DNA of 12,887 nt from CAUZSH01 sp963582935 (lineage in GTDB: Bacteria > Pseudomonadota > Gammaproteobacteria > Francisellales > Francisellaceae): assembly GCA_963582935.1 (NCBI GenBank), contig CAUZSH010000062.1, positions 1 through 12,887 on the forward strand. Direction: 5' to 3'. Shown here piece after piece: positions 6,138 through 12,887 of this stretch. The number at the start of each line of letters is the position of its first letter. Position 1 is the stretch's first letter. A program made the position numbers and the translations under genes. The notes beneath the pieces were generated by a model. The model had not been told where the DNA came from. It saw only the letters and a program-made list of their open reading frames with translations, and made no database searches.

Positions 6138-7460
6138 TTATATTACATGCAATGAGCTTAGCATCACTAAGAAACAACAAAATGTAATAATACATGACAT
6201 GGTATTCAGCGATTTACGATCCATTACCAGTGCCATAATAAACCATGACAACATCCCCCAAACAATCCCTTCTGAGATCGATAATGTCAAAGGCATTAAA
6301 ATAATCGTCATAAAGGCAGGGATAGATTCTAGAGCTTCATTCCAATTTACCAACTTAACGGAACACATCATAAAGCTCCCTACCATGACCAATGCAGGCG
6401 CTACCACAAATAACGGCACCATCATGACGAGAGGTGCTAGAAATAAAAATGGTAGGAAAAGTAATCCTACTACGACAGAAACTAACCCGGTTCGCCCACC
6501 AGCAGTAATGCCTGTTGCAGACTCAACATAAATTGACGTCGGTGAAGTACCGAACAATCCCGATAAAGACGATGCAAAGGAATCCACCAATAATGATTCT
6601 TTCATCCGTATTGGATTACCATTTTCATCAAACCAATTTCGACTTTGCGCCAGCCCAATCAAAGTGCCCGTACTGTCAAAAATATTAATGAATAAAAAAG
6701 TGAGTACGGCTGGCAGCAATGCCACCTTAAAACTCCCCATCCAATCAATAGCAAAAAATAAGGAGAAGTCGGGTCTCTTAATAAAGTGTTGCGGGATTGT
6801 TAATATCTCTTGATCTCCCCAAAGTCTACCAAAAGGTAGCGCAATCACACAGCCTAGGATAATCATTAATAAAATTGCGGCCTTGACTCGCATCGCTAAA
6901 AGCACCGCAAGGATAAAAAAGCATAAAATAAAAACTAACGTTTGATTGGTGAGAGGTGCAATTTGCAGCAGCCCATTAGGTGCCTGTTCAATAAACCCTG
7001 CATTATAAAATCCCACTAAGGCAATAAATATACCGATCCCCGCTCCGATACCATGTTTCACCGAATTCGGAATTCCTGCTAATATTTTTGTGCGTATGTT
7101 AAAAATAGCCAATAAAAGAAATAGCACGCCAGACCAAAAAACAGCGCCTAAGGCAATCTCCCATGGGATGCCCCAAGCCTTAACGATGGTATAGGTGAAA
7201 AAGACATTCATTCCCATGGCAGGCGCCACCGCATAAGGGTTGCGAGAATAAAGCCCCATGGCAATAGAGGAAAAGGAAGCGATAATAACGGTACTTGTCA
7301 CCAGTGCAGATTCTGGCATTCCTGTTTGACCCAGAATCTTTGCATTGACCACGATAATATATAACATCGCCAAAAAGGTGATCATCCCTGCTAAGATTTC
7401 AGTCCGAAAATTTGTTTGGTGATGCGAAAATTGAAAATAGTTTTTAACAGCATTTAGCAT
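6138..7460 (-). CDS. NCS2-family purine (adenine/guanine/hypoxanthine) permease
   Basis: An inner-membrane proton symporter of the AzgA-like NCS2 branch (E. coli AdeP/GhxP/YgfQ relatives), which imports purine bases. Family landmarks are present in order: TEILAGMITFLAMLYIIVVN near the N-terminus, YAVAPAMGMNVFFTYTIV, IPNSVKHGIGAGIGIFIALV, FLFINIFDSTGTLIGLAQ and GTSPTSIYVESATGITAGGR. About a dozen hydrophobic segments are visible. Length (440 aa from this start) fits the family. ATG at 7460 is preferred because MLNAVKNYF aligns with the usual short N-terminus and GGAG lies 12 nt upstream. A GTG at 7481 would add 7 residues. The AdeP versus GhxP specificity cannot be decided by eye. Monocistronic as far as seen, with its own promoter; the IS1595 element lies about 155 bp upstream. 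Confidence 0.93.
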   Translation of the reverse strand: MLNAVKNYFQFSHHQTNFRTEILAGMITFLAMLYIIVVNAKILGQTGMPESALVTSTVIIASFSSIAMGLYSRNPYAVAPAMGMNVFFTYTIVKAWGIPWEIALGAVFWSGVLFLLLAIFNIRTKILAGIPNSVKHGIGAGIGIFIALVGFYNAGFIEQAPNGLLQIAPLTNQTLVFILCFFILAVLLAMRVKAAILLMIILGCVIALPFGRLWGDQEILTIPQHFIKRPDFSLFFAIDWMGSFKVALLPAVLTFLFINIFDSTGTLIGLAQSRNWFDENGNPIRMKESLLVDSFASSLSGLFGTSPTSIYVESATGITAGGRTGLVSVVVGLLFLPFLFLAPLVMMVPLFVVAPALVMVGSFMMCSVKLVNWNEALESIPAFMTIILMPLTLSISEGIVWGMLSWFIMALVMDRKSLNTMSCIITFCCFLVMLSSLHVI

Positions 7461-7503
7461 GGCAACATGATACTCCAACACCTTGCCTATAAATCAAGTG
7501 AAC

Positions 7504-7531
7504 ACCATAGCAACCATAATGAGAATGTCAA
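7504..7531 (-). promoter_or_regulatory. Probable sigma-70 promoter of the NCS2 permease gene
   Basis: On the minus strand an exact -35 TTGACA (7531-7526) is followed after 16 bp by TATGGT (7509-7504, 4 of 6). The predicted start near 7497 leaves a leader of about 37 nt, too short for a purine riboswitch. No PurR-like palindrome (ACGCAAAC/GTTTGCGT type) was seen nearby. Confidence 0.55.
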
Positions 7532-7615
7532 TATTTTTGGTTAGGTTTAGAGCAAAATAGAATCAAATAATTTAGCCTAAAGCAAATCACCAAGACTAAA
7601 TTTTTTTATTTTTTG

Positions 7616-7638
7616 CCTGCCTATGCACTTGACTCCAC
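7616..7638 (+). repeat. IS1595 terminal inverted repeat, left
   Basis: Contains CCTATGCACTTGACTCCA and extends outwards by CCTG. Pairs with 8642-8664 with one mismatch over 23 bp, and with the inner copy at 8613-8630 perfectly over 18 bp. It lies 20 bp from the transposase stop. Confidence 0.8.
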
Positions 7639-7658
7639 TAAGGTGCTTTTTTAGCAGA

Positions 7659-8582
7659 TCACTCCACCAGTGACTTTTCTAGCTTTGGGGTTTTTATCTG
7701 AATTGGATCAATCTCAAGTGCTTGCTGTATTAATCGATAAAATAGTTTTCCTCTAAAATTAGATGTTCGGCGATTAAACCTAAAGGTAAATTCATCTAAA
7801 TAATACGGAAAATTCTTGTGATTTACTGCCCCTTGGTGAGTGCTAGAAAGCCACCTCTTAAGGAGAGAAGCAATTAGATGTGTTGAAGAAATCAAATCAT
7901 TTTCCTGTACGTTGGTATTATTAACAGGCTGATGTTTGTACCCATGTTTAAACAAACCATTGTAGCCATTCCATCCATCACTTCGTATTGTGCTTCCTTT
8001 CGCAACCATTTCCATAACGGCATTGTTAATGGAATCCCCTGAAGCATCCGCAATAGTAGCAAGCCTTATTCTTCCAATTCCCCATTGAGTATCTTCTAAG
8101 GCTACAAGAACTAATGTTTTCCCTTCTGCTCCACGCCCTCTTTTACCAGGATGTACACCACCAATAAGGGTTTCGTTTACTTCTATACGTCCATCTAGCT
8201 TATCTCTTCCAGGTCGAACCATGGCGCGACGCAATTTATGTAGCCATTCCCAAGCAGTATGATAACTGCCCAGACCAATTGCTTTTTGTAAGCCAAGAGC
8301 ACTGACACCGTTCTTTTGATTCACAACATACCAAATAGCTTGAAACCATAGTCTTAATGGTTTATGCGTGTCTTGAAACAGAGTACCAACAATTACAGAT
8401 CCTTCATAATTGCATGACTTACATCTGTATAGGCCACGCCCTAATTTTGAAGCTTCACTCTTATCACAGCGGAGACAATGATATCCGCATGGCCAACGAA
8501 TCATGCTAAGATAGTCTAAACATCATTCCTCATTCGGAAACATATCCATTAATTCAATTGCATTTTCAGGGTAGATTTTCAT
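7659..8582 (-). pseudogene. IS1595-family transposase with in-frame TGA and catalytic Asp-to-Asn change
   Basis: The natural start is ATG 8582, preceded by GGCAGGTT. It reads MKIYPENAIELMDMFPNEE, then TGA (8525-8523), then CLDYLSMIRWPCGYHCLRC, all in one frame. The conserved family N-terminus (FP-x-EE-x-C-x2-YL...RWP) continues across the stop. After the stop come a zinc ribbon (CLRC...CKSC), the ISXO2-like domain with VNETLIGG, RGRGAEGKT, SDGWNGYNGL and VNHKNFPYYLDEFTFRFNRR. The first catalytic Asp of the family (EVDET-x-IGG) is Asn here (AAC, 8177-8175). The second Asp (SDGW) is present. The part after the stop can be opened as a 281-codon ORF from an internal ATG at 8504, but that start lacks a ribosome binding site and omits 26 residues. 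Almost certainly inactive. Confidence 0.85.
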
Positions 8583-8612
8583 AACCTGCCAATTGTCTCA
8601 TATGCGACCAGA

Positions 8613-8630
8613 TGGAGTCAAGTGCATAGG
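8613..8630 (-). repeat. Second, inner copy of the IS1595 right-end repeat
   Basis: CCTATGCACTTGACTCCA, an exact 18-bp match to the left-end repeat, lies 30 bp inside the outer right-end copy and in the same orientation. It sits between the outer end and the transposase start, so it could be an ancestral end or an extra transposase-binding site. Confidence 0.7.
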
Positions 8631-8641
8631 TTTTTCTTCAG

Positions 8642-8664
8642 GTGGAGTCAATTGCATAGGCAGG
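8642..8664 (-). repeat. IS1595 terminal inverted repeat, right (outer copy)
   Basis: On the minus strand it has the same 23-bp sequence as the left end except for A instead of C at the central position (TATGCAATTGACTCCAC). It shares the outer CCTG with the left end, which suggests this is the true end. Confidence 0.75.
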
Positions 8665-8685
8665 TTTTTTTATATACGAAAGGTC

Positions 8686-9876
8686 CTACAGAACCTCAAG
8701 AATCCCTGCAGCGCCCATACCTGTGCCGATACACATCGTGACCATAGCGTACTTCTCACCTAAGCGTTTAGCACCATTAATTGCCGTTGCTACACGCACC
8801 GCACCTGTACCACCTAAAGGATGACCAAGTGCAATTGCACCACCGTTTGGATTCACTTTCGCTGGATCTAGCTTAAGCGTATCTATCACTGCAAGTGCTT
8901 GGGCGGCAAACGCTTCATTTAGTTCAATCCATCCCATATCATCTTGCTTTAAGCCCGCTGCTTTTAATGCTTTTGGAATCGCGGCCACTGGACCAATACC
9001 CATCACATCTGGAGCAACACCTGCAACTTGATAGCTCACCAAACGTGCAATCGGCTCCAGCTTATGTTCTTTCATAAACTTCTCACTCACCAAAACCGCA
9101 CAGCCACCGCCGTCCGACATCTGAGAACTGTTTGCTGCAGTAACAGAGCCACCAGCCGCAAACGGAGACTTCAAACGTGCTAGAGCCGCAAGATCTGAGC
9201 CACGGCGTGGGCCTTCATCATTCTCAACCAGTAGTTTCTTATCAGCGACAAGACCCGTAGCTGGATTTGGATTACGGAAAACAACTTCATAAGGCAATAT
9301 TTCATTTTTGAAAAAACCATTATCAATGGCGTGAATCGCACGGTTATGACTTTCGAGTGCAAAGACATCTTGCATCTCACGGGTAATTTTATATTGTTTT
9401 GCAACGATTTCAGCCGTAATTCCCATACCATAGGCAATCGCAATATCCGCATTACCGTTAAATATATTTGGGTTTCCTGACATGCTGTTACCACCCATTG
9501 GCACCATAGACATGCTCTCAATACCACCTGCGATACCACAATCGATCGCCCCTGTTGCAATACGACTTGCAAGCAATGACATACTTTCAATACCTGAACA
9601 ACAAAAACGATTAATCGTCATGCCAGGAACGGAATCTGGTAGACCTGCTAATAATACCGAAATACGCGCAACATTCATGCCTTGAGGACCTTCTGGCATG
9701 GCACAGCCAAAGATACCATCTTCGATCAATACTGGGTCTAATTGAGGCACAGTGGCCAAAGTTTCTTTAATCGCAAACGCTAACATATCATCTGGACGTG
9801 TATGCCTAAAAACACCTCTAACAGCTTTTCCAACAGGCGTTCTTTTTGCGGCAACAATATATACATTCTGACTCAT
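8686..9876 (-). CDS. fadA: Acetyl-CoA acyltransferase (3-ketoacyl-CoA thiolase)
   Basis: Catalyses thiolytic cleavage of 3-ketoacyl-CoA to acetyl-CoA and a shortened acyl-CoA, the last step of beta-oxidation; cytoplasmic. At 396 aa it has normal thiolase length with all three signatures. The nucleophilic Cys is in NRFCCSGIES (C92). Others are NEAFAAQ (320-326), GHPLGGTGAVR with H352, and MCIGTGMG with C382. A GGAGA ribosome binding site precedes the ATG. The gene follows the FadN-type gene after 16 bp, so the two form an operon and presumably one enzyme complex or functional unit. The short hairpin AGGTTC-TGTA-GGACCT overlaps the stop codon but lacks a U-run. The IS1595 end begins 22 bp downstream. 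Biosynthetic acetyl-CoA acetyltransferase is the alternative, but the context argues for degradation. Confidence 0.94.
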   Translation of the reverse strand: MSQNVYIVAAKRTPVGKAVRGVFRHTRPDDMLAFAIKETLATVPQLDPVLIEDGIFGCAMPEGPQGMNVARISVLLAGLPDSVPGMTINRFCCSGIESMSLLASRIATGAIDCGIAGGIESMSMVPMGGNSMSGNPNIFNGNADIAIAYGMGITAEIVAKQYKITREMQDVFALESHNRAIHAIDNGFFKNEILPYEVVFRNPNPATGLVADKKLLVENDEGPRRGSDLAALARLKSPFAAGGSVTAANSSQMSDGGGCAVLVSEKFMKEHKLEPIARLVSYQVAGVAPDVMGIGPVAAIPKALKAAGLKQDDMGWIELNEAFAAQALAVIDTLKLDPAKVNPNGGAIALGHPLGGTGAVRVATAINGAKRLGEKYAMVTMCIGTGMGAAGILEVL

Positions 9877-9892
9877 TTCATTTTCTCCAATA

Positions 9893-12253
9893 TTAGTTAC
9901 GCAATGGTTTGCCTGTGGTTAACATATGCTGAATTCGATCTTGTGTTTTTTCATTCTCAGCCAATTTCCCAAATGTTTCTCTTTCGAGGCTGAGGTACCA
10001 TTCCTCGCTTAACTCAACGCCTTTATCAACGCCACCACCCGTCATAATATGGGCAATCCCTGTGGAGATTTCATAATCATACTCTGACATGAAATGCCCC
10101 GCTCTCATGTTTGCCAACAGCATTTGAATCGTCGCTTGCGCATCACGCCCCATGGCTTTCATTGTAGGCTTAAACGGTGGACGATAATTCGCCACCTTCA
10201 TCGCCTTAACCTGTTCCTTTGCCACAAATAAAAGTTCGTGAGAGTGGAAGACAACAATATCTTCATCACGCAAATAACCCATTTCTTGTGCCATTTGCGC
10301 ACTCTTTGCCACTTCTGCCATCGCAATATTCTTGTAGTATTTTTGCATAACTTTTTCAGGATCTATACTTGACTGAGCTCGTAGCGCCATTTCTTTACAA
10401 CCGCCGCCTGCAGGCACAAGTCCCACACCCACTTCAACCAAACCGATATAGGTTTCAAGTGCTGCTACCGTGCGATCACAATGTAACATCAACTCACATC
10501 CACCCCCAAAAACATAGCCCTGTGGCGCACAAACAACGGGTACCATTGCATAACGAACAGATAACATCGCCGTTTGGAAATTTTTAATGATTTCTTTGAC
10601 CGCATCCGTACCATCAAGCATAAACGCCATACCAAACTCTTCAAGGTTTGCACCCACACTGAAGTTTGAACCCTTACGCTGCCAGATTACCACACCGTCA
10701 TAGCCATCTTTTTCAGCAATCTCAACGGTTTTAGTAATCCCTTCTAAAACTTCCGCACCAATGGCGCCCATTTTAGATTTAAAAGAAAGAATCAAGACAT
10801 TGTCATCTAGCGTCCAAGCACGTACACCCTCATTTTCAAAGACCGTTTTGCCTTCGTTAAAAGATTCATTTAACATTGGGTCTGGATAATACTGACGCTT
10901 GTATACTGGCAACTCACGGCGACCATGATAGGTATTATCAGAGGCGCTATAGGCTTTGCCTGTCGCATTATAAGCACCATCGACTTCAAAAACCCACTTA
11001 GGAAGCGGGGCTTTCACCAAAGTTTTACCTGCAGCATTGTCTTCTTTAATCCAATTAGCAATTTTGGACCAACCTGCCTTCTGCCAAGTTTCAAATAAAC
11101 CCTCTTTCCATCCATAACCCCAACGCAAAGATAGATCAATATCACGGGCATTATCAGCGATTTCAGCTAAATGATATGCTGCATAATGAAAACTATCACG
11201 ATAAATAGCATACACCAATTTGGCTTCTGGATGATCAGAGTTTCTCAATGCTTCAAAACGCTTCACCACATCTTTTTCTTTTAAAATGGCAATGACTTCT
11301 TTCGCAGGCTTTCCTGTTGAAGGACGATGTTTCCCTGTTTTAAGATCTAAGACAAATAAATCTTTTCCTTTTTTCTGATAAACACCACTACGTGTTTTCT
11401 GTCCTAATGCCCCCGCTTCAATCAAAGCAGTAATCCATGTTGGTGGCTCATAAAAACTGATCCAAGGGTCATCCTGAGCTGCGCCCAGCATATTATTCGT
11501 CACATGCATCATGGTATCCAAACCAACCAAATCAAGCGTACGGAATGTCGCAGAATTTGTGCGACCCAATAGTTTGCCTGTCAGCGCATCTGCAATTTCA
11601 AAATCAACCCCATATTCCACAGCATATTGCATTACGGATGCTAAAGCGAAGACACCAATACGATTCCCAACAAAGTTCGGTGTATCTTTCGCGCGAATAA
11701 TACTTTTACCTAAAATGGTGGTCAAGAATGTTTCTAGATCGTCCACTAATTTAGGGTTCGTGTGATCATGTGCGATCAGCTCGACTAATGGCAAATAACG
11801 TGGCGGGTTAAAAAAGTGAACGCCGCAGAAACGTGTCTTCACCACATCTGGTAAAGGTTTAATCAATTCACGAATAGGAATACCAGAAGTATTTGTGGTG
11901 AAAATGACATTATCTTTCAAGAATGGAGTAATTTTATGATAAAGATCATGTTTCCATTCAAGCTTTTCAGCAATAGCTTCAATGATTAAATCACAATCTC
12001 TCAGCTTTTCAAGATCGGTTTCATAATTCGCTGCAGACAAGCCTTCTAATGCTTTTTTAGAGCCTAGTGGTGCGGGATTCAACTTCAACAACCCCTTAAT
12101 AGCTTTATTTACAATCGCATTTTTATCACCTTCTTTGGCAGCTAAATCATATAACAACACTTCTACTTGTGCGTTAGCAAAATGTGCTGCAATTTGCGCG
12201 CCCATAACACCTGCGCCCAAAATCGCAACTTTTCGAATTAAAGTTTGACTCAT
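9893..12253 (-). CDS. fadN: 3-hydroxyacyl-CoA dehydrogenase / enoyl-CoA hydratase, FadN type
   Basis: A bifunctional beta-oxidation enzyme of 786 aa. The dehydrogenase part comes first and the hydratase part last, the reverse of E. coli FadB and the same as B. subtilis FadN (about 789 aa). The N-terminal Rossmann motif is GAGVMG (13-18). The dehydrogenase active site is GVHFFNPPRYLPLVELI, with H146, N149 and E158, followed by TPNFVGNRIG. The C-terminal half carries the crotonase fold: FSVGANLEEF (oxyanion-hole region), then GYVFGGGCEL and EVGVGLVPAGGG with the two catalytic Glu. AAGGA lies 6 nt before the ATG. First gene of the operon with the thiolase. No acyl-CoA dehydrogenase (FadE) is visible next to it in this window. 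Confidence 0.95.
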   Translation of the reverse strand: MSQTLIRKVAILGAGVMGAQIAAHFANAQVEVLLYDLAAKEGDKNAIVNKAIKGLLKLNPAPLGSKKALEGLSAANYETDLEKLRDCDLIIEAIAEKLEWKHDLYHKITPFLKDNVIFTTNTSGIPIRELIKPLPDVVKTRFCGVHFFNPPRYLPLVELIAHDHTNPKLVDDLETFLTTILGKSIIRAKDTPNFVGNRIGVFALASVMQYAVEYGVDFEIADALTGKLLGRTNSATFRTLDLVGLDTMMHVTNNMLGAAQDDPWISFYEPPTWITALIEAGALGQKTRSGVYQKKGKDLFVLDLKTGKHRPSTGKPAKEVIAILKEKDVVKRFEALRNSDHPEAKLVYAIYRDSFHYAAYHLAEIADNARDIDLSLRWGYGWKEGLFETWQKAGWSKIANWIKEDNAAGKTLVKAPLPKWVFEVDGAYNATGKAYSASDNTYHGRRELPVYKRQYYPDPMLNESFNEGKTVFENEGVRAWTLDDNVLILSFKSKMGAIGAEVLEGITKTVEIAEKDGYDGVVIWQRKGSNFSVGANLEEFGMAFMLDGTDAVKEIIKNFQTAMLSVRYAMVPVVCAPQGYVFGGGCELMLHCDRTVAALETYIGLVEVGVGLVPAGGGCKEMALRAQSSIDPEKVMQKYYKNIAMAEVAKSAQMAQEMGYLRDEDIVVFHSHELLFVAKEQVKAMKVANYRPPFKPTMKAMGRDAQATIQMLLANMRAGHFMSEYDYEISTGIAHIMTGGGVDKGVELSEEWYLSLERETFGKLAENEKTQDRIQHMLTTGKPLRN

Positions 12254-12277
12254 ATTACATCCTTACAACGTTTAGAA

Positions 12278-12306
12278 AATTTACAAACTATCGTTAATAT
12301 TGGCAA
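12278..12306 (-). promoter_or_regulatory. Probable sigma-70 promoter of the fadN-fadA operon
   Basis: On the minus strand TTGCCA (12306-12301, 5 of 6) is followed after 17 bp by TAAATT (12283-12278, 4 of 6). The predicted start near 12271 gives a leader of about 17 nt containing the AAGGA ribosome binding site. No convincing FadR-type operator was recognised. Confidence 0.5.
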
Positions 12307-12475
12307 TAAACATAGCACAAAATAGGGTGGTTTAAAAGTAATACGATAATGAAGAAAAATTAGGGTTTTACAGGCCGTGATGGAAAATGTAAGGATTGCT
12401 TAAAAAAGTGAAAAAGCCTATTTTTTTAATATAAAATATCCACTAGCTACCACCATTACGCACAATTTCAAGAAC

Positions 12476-12503
12476 TTGACTATAGTTAAAGTCACAGCAT
12501 TAG
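12476..12503 (+). promoter_or_regulatory. Candidate promoter of the HU/IHF gene pair
   Basis: TTGACT (12476-12481, 5 of 6) with a poor -10 CATTAG at 16 bp. The -35 overlaps an imperfect palindrome centred on CTATAG (12480-12485; arms match 7 of 10), which could be an operator. Both assignments are tentative. Confidence 0.3.
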
Positions 12504-12516
12504 TTTTGAAATAGCT

Positions 12517-12822
12517 ATGAATAAACGCACAAGCAAGGCAGATATAATAGAAACGCTTGGAAACAAGTTTGATTTAACTCGAATCCAATCACAACAGGTA
12601 GTTGATACCATTCTAAACTCTATGATTGACACCTTAGCTAGTGATGGAAATATCGAAATAAGAGGGTTTGGGACTATGAAAGTGAAAACATACGCGCCTA
12701 GAGCAGGAAGAAACCCTAAAACAGGTGAACGTGTTAATGTAGACGCGCGATATCTTGTACATTTTAAGCCGGGCGAACCTTTACGAGAAAAAGTGAACCA
12801 ATATGTGAGAAAACCACTATGA
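12517..12822 (+). CDS. HU/IHF-family DNA-binding protein, IHF-beta-like
   Basis: A 101-aa nucleoid protein of the HU/IHF fold, which binds and sharply bends DNA as a dimer. The helical N-terminal dimerisation half is residues 1-48. It is followed by IEIRGFGTM (about 50-58), a beta arm with the tip motif RNPKTGE, and the C-terminal HFKPGEPLREKVN. The IEIRGFG and HFKPG...LR motifs resemble IHF beta more than HU, but assignment to ihfB is not secure. The usual ihfB neighbour rpsA is not visible. The start is ATG with no clear Shine-Dalgarno. Its TGA overlaps the next gene's ATG (ATGA), so the downstream HU/IHF-like gene is probably translationally coupled to it. Confidence 0.88.
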   Translation: MNKRTSKADIIETLGNKFDLTRIQSQQVVDTILNSMIDTLASDGNIEIRGFGTMKVKTYAPRAGRNPKTGERVNVDARYLVHFKPGEPLREKVNQYVRKPL

Positions 12823-12887
12823 CAACACTAACGAAAGCCAAAATAATAGAAAACATTGTCAATGAGTGTGGACTTGAACCTCCCTTA
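12819..12887 (+). CDS. Second HU/IHF-family gene (N-terminal 23 codons, cut by window end)
   Basis: It opens at the ATG overlapping the upstream stop and reads MTTLTKAKIIENIVNECGLE through the window edge. The pattern LTKAKIIENIVNECGL matches helix 1 and the turn of HU/IHF proteins (for example IHF alpha LTKAEMSEYLFDKLGL). By itself this is a short match, but the 4-bp overlap with a certain HU/IHF gene makes it plausible. It may encode the partner subunit (IHF-alpha-like) of a heterodimer. Confidence 0.65.
   Translation, partial: MTTLTKAKIIENIVNECGLEPPL

Larger units (their letters stand above)
7616..8664 (-). mobile_element. IS1595-family insertion sequence (ISXO2-like), inactivated
   Basis: The element is bounded by 23-bp inverted repeats with one mismatch (7616-7638 and 8642-8664, core CCTGCCTATGCA then TTGACTCCAC). 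It carries one transposase gene on the minus strand with the N-terminal zinc ribbon and ISXO2-like DDE domain typical of IS1595. Total length of about 1.05 kb fits the simple members of this family. The right end has a second, inner copy of the repeat 30 bp inside. Both flanks are T-rich (TTTTTTTA at 7601-7608 and 8665-8672), but this low-complexity match is not reliable evidence of an 8-bp target duplication. It lies between the permease gene promoter and the thiolase 3' end. The transposase carries two apparently disabling changes. Confidence 0.85.
12254..12516. other. Divergent intergenic region between fadN and the HU/IHF pair
   Basis: A 263-bp AT-rich spacer. It carries the fadN promoter on the minus strand and a weaker candidate promoter for the HU/IHF genes on the plus strand. 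The stretch 12330-12470 contains A- and T-tracts (for example TTTTTTT at 12421-12427) that could bend DNA. No ORF with family features and no strong hairpin were found. Confidence 0.45.

Noticed and set aside
7461..7503. Purine riboswitch before the NCS2 permease gene
   Set aside because: The predicted leader is only about 37 nt and no three-way junction is visible. Such riboswitches are also rare in Gammaproteobacteria.
7601..7608. 8-bp target-site duplication TTTTTTTA flanking the IS1595 element
   Set aside because: Low-complexity T-run, and on the left it is separated from the repeat by 7 further bases. Not reliable.
8670..8700. Intrinsic terminator at the thiolase 3' end
   Set aside because: The 6-bp hairpin overlaps the stop codon and is followed by TTTCGTATAT, not a U-run.
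9180..9590. 136-codon minus-strand ORF inside the thiolase gene
   Set aside because: Off-frame shadow; composition is unlike a real protein and the thiolase frame is intact.
12384..12428. Rho-independent terminator between fadN and the HU/IHF pair
   Set aside because: Only a 4-bp GCTT/AAGC stem with an 11+ nt loop precedes the T-run, and both flanking genes point away, so none is needed here.
1..12887. CRISPR array, toxin-antitoxin pair, prophage or defence island
   Set aside because: No regularly spaced repeats, no small paired toxin/antitoxin frames with family features, and no phage genes were seen.

Overview
The window comes from an AT-rich gammaproteobacterial chromosome. The evidence is a ProQ/FinO-domain gene followed by prfC, SelO, YaiI (UPF0178), an elongator tRNA-Met very like the enterobacterial one, and IHF/HU-type architectural proteins. 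A low-GC, host-associated lineage (Piscirickettsia/Francisella-like) would fit, but the sequence does not prove it. The genes are mostly on the minus strand and mostly housekeeping. Two decayed insertion sequences (IS) lie between them, and I see no CRISPR array, prophage or defence island.

Layout. 1-880: an eroded region with the tail of a possible membrane protein, an internally deleted IS3-family remnant, and a 5'-truncated, frameshifted small membrane-protein gene. 882-3500 (minus): a two-gene unit, proQ-like then prfC (release factor 3), with 3 bp between them. 3678-3754 (plus): tRNA-Met(CAU) with a near-consensus promoter. 3768-5548 (minus): a 55-aa rubredoxin whose stop codon overlaps the selO start codon in TAATG. 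5677-6129 (plus): YaiI/UPF0178. 6138-7460 (minus): an NCS2 purine permease. 7616-8664: an IS1595-family element whose transposase has an in-frame TGA at codon 20 and Asn in place of the expected first catalytic Asp, and which carries a doubled inverted repeat at one end. 8686-12253 (minus): a beta-oxidation operon made of a FadN-type dehydrogenase/hydratase followed by a thiolase. 12517-12887 (plus): two HU/IHF-family genes in tandem, overlapping by ATGA, the second cut by the window end.

How the genes work together. FadN and thiolase supply the last three steps of fatty-acid beta-oxidation. The acyl-CoA dehydrogenase that often accompanies them is not in the window, and an IS begins 22 bp past the thiolase stop. 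Rubredoxin (one-electron carrier) and SelO (protein AMPylator linked to redox stress in other bacteria) are physically coupled. proQ and prfC both act on RNA or translation. The two HU/IHF genes may encode partner subunits of one heterodimer. The most notable signals are the rubredoxin-SelO coupling, the tandem HU/IHF pair, the acidic tail of the ProQ-like protein, and the doubly inactivated IS1595 transposase with its duplicated terminal repeat.
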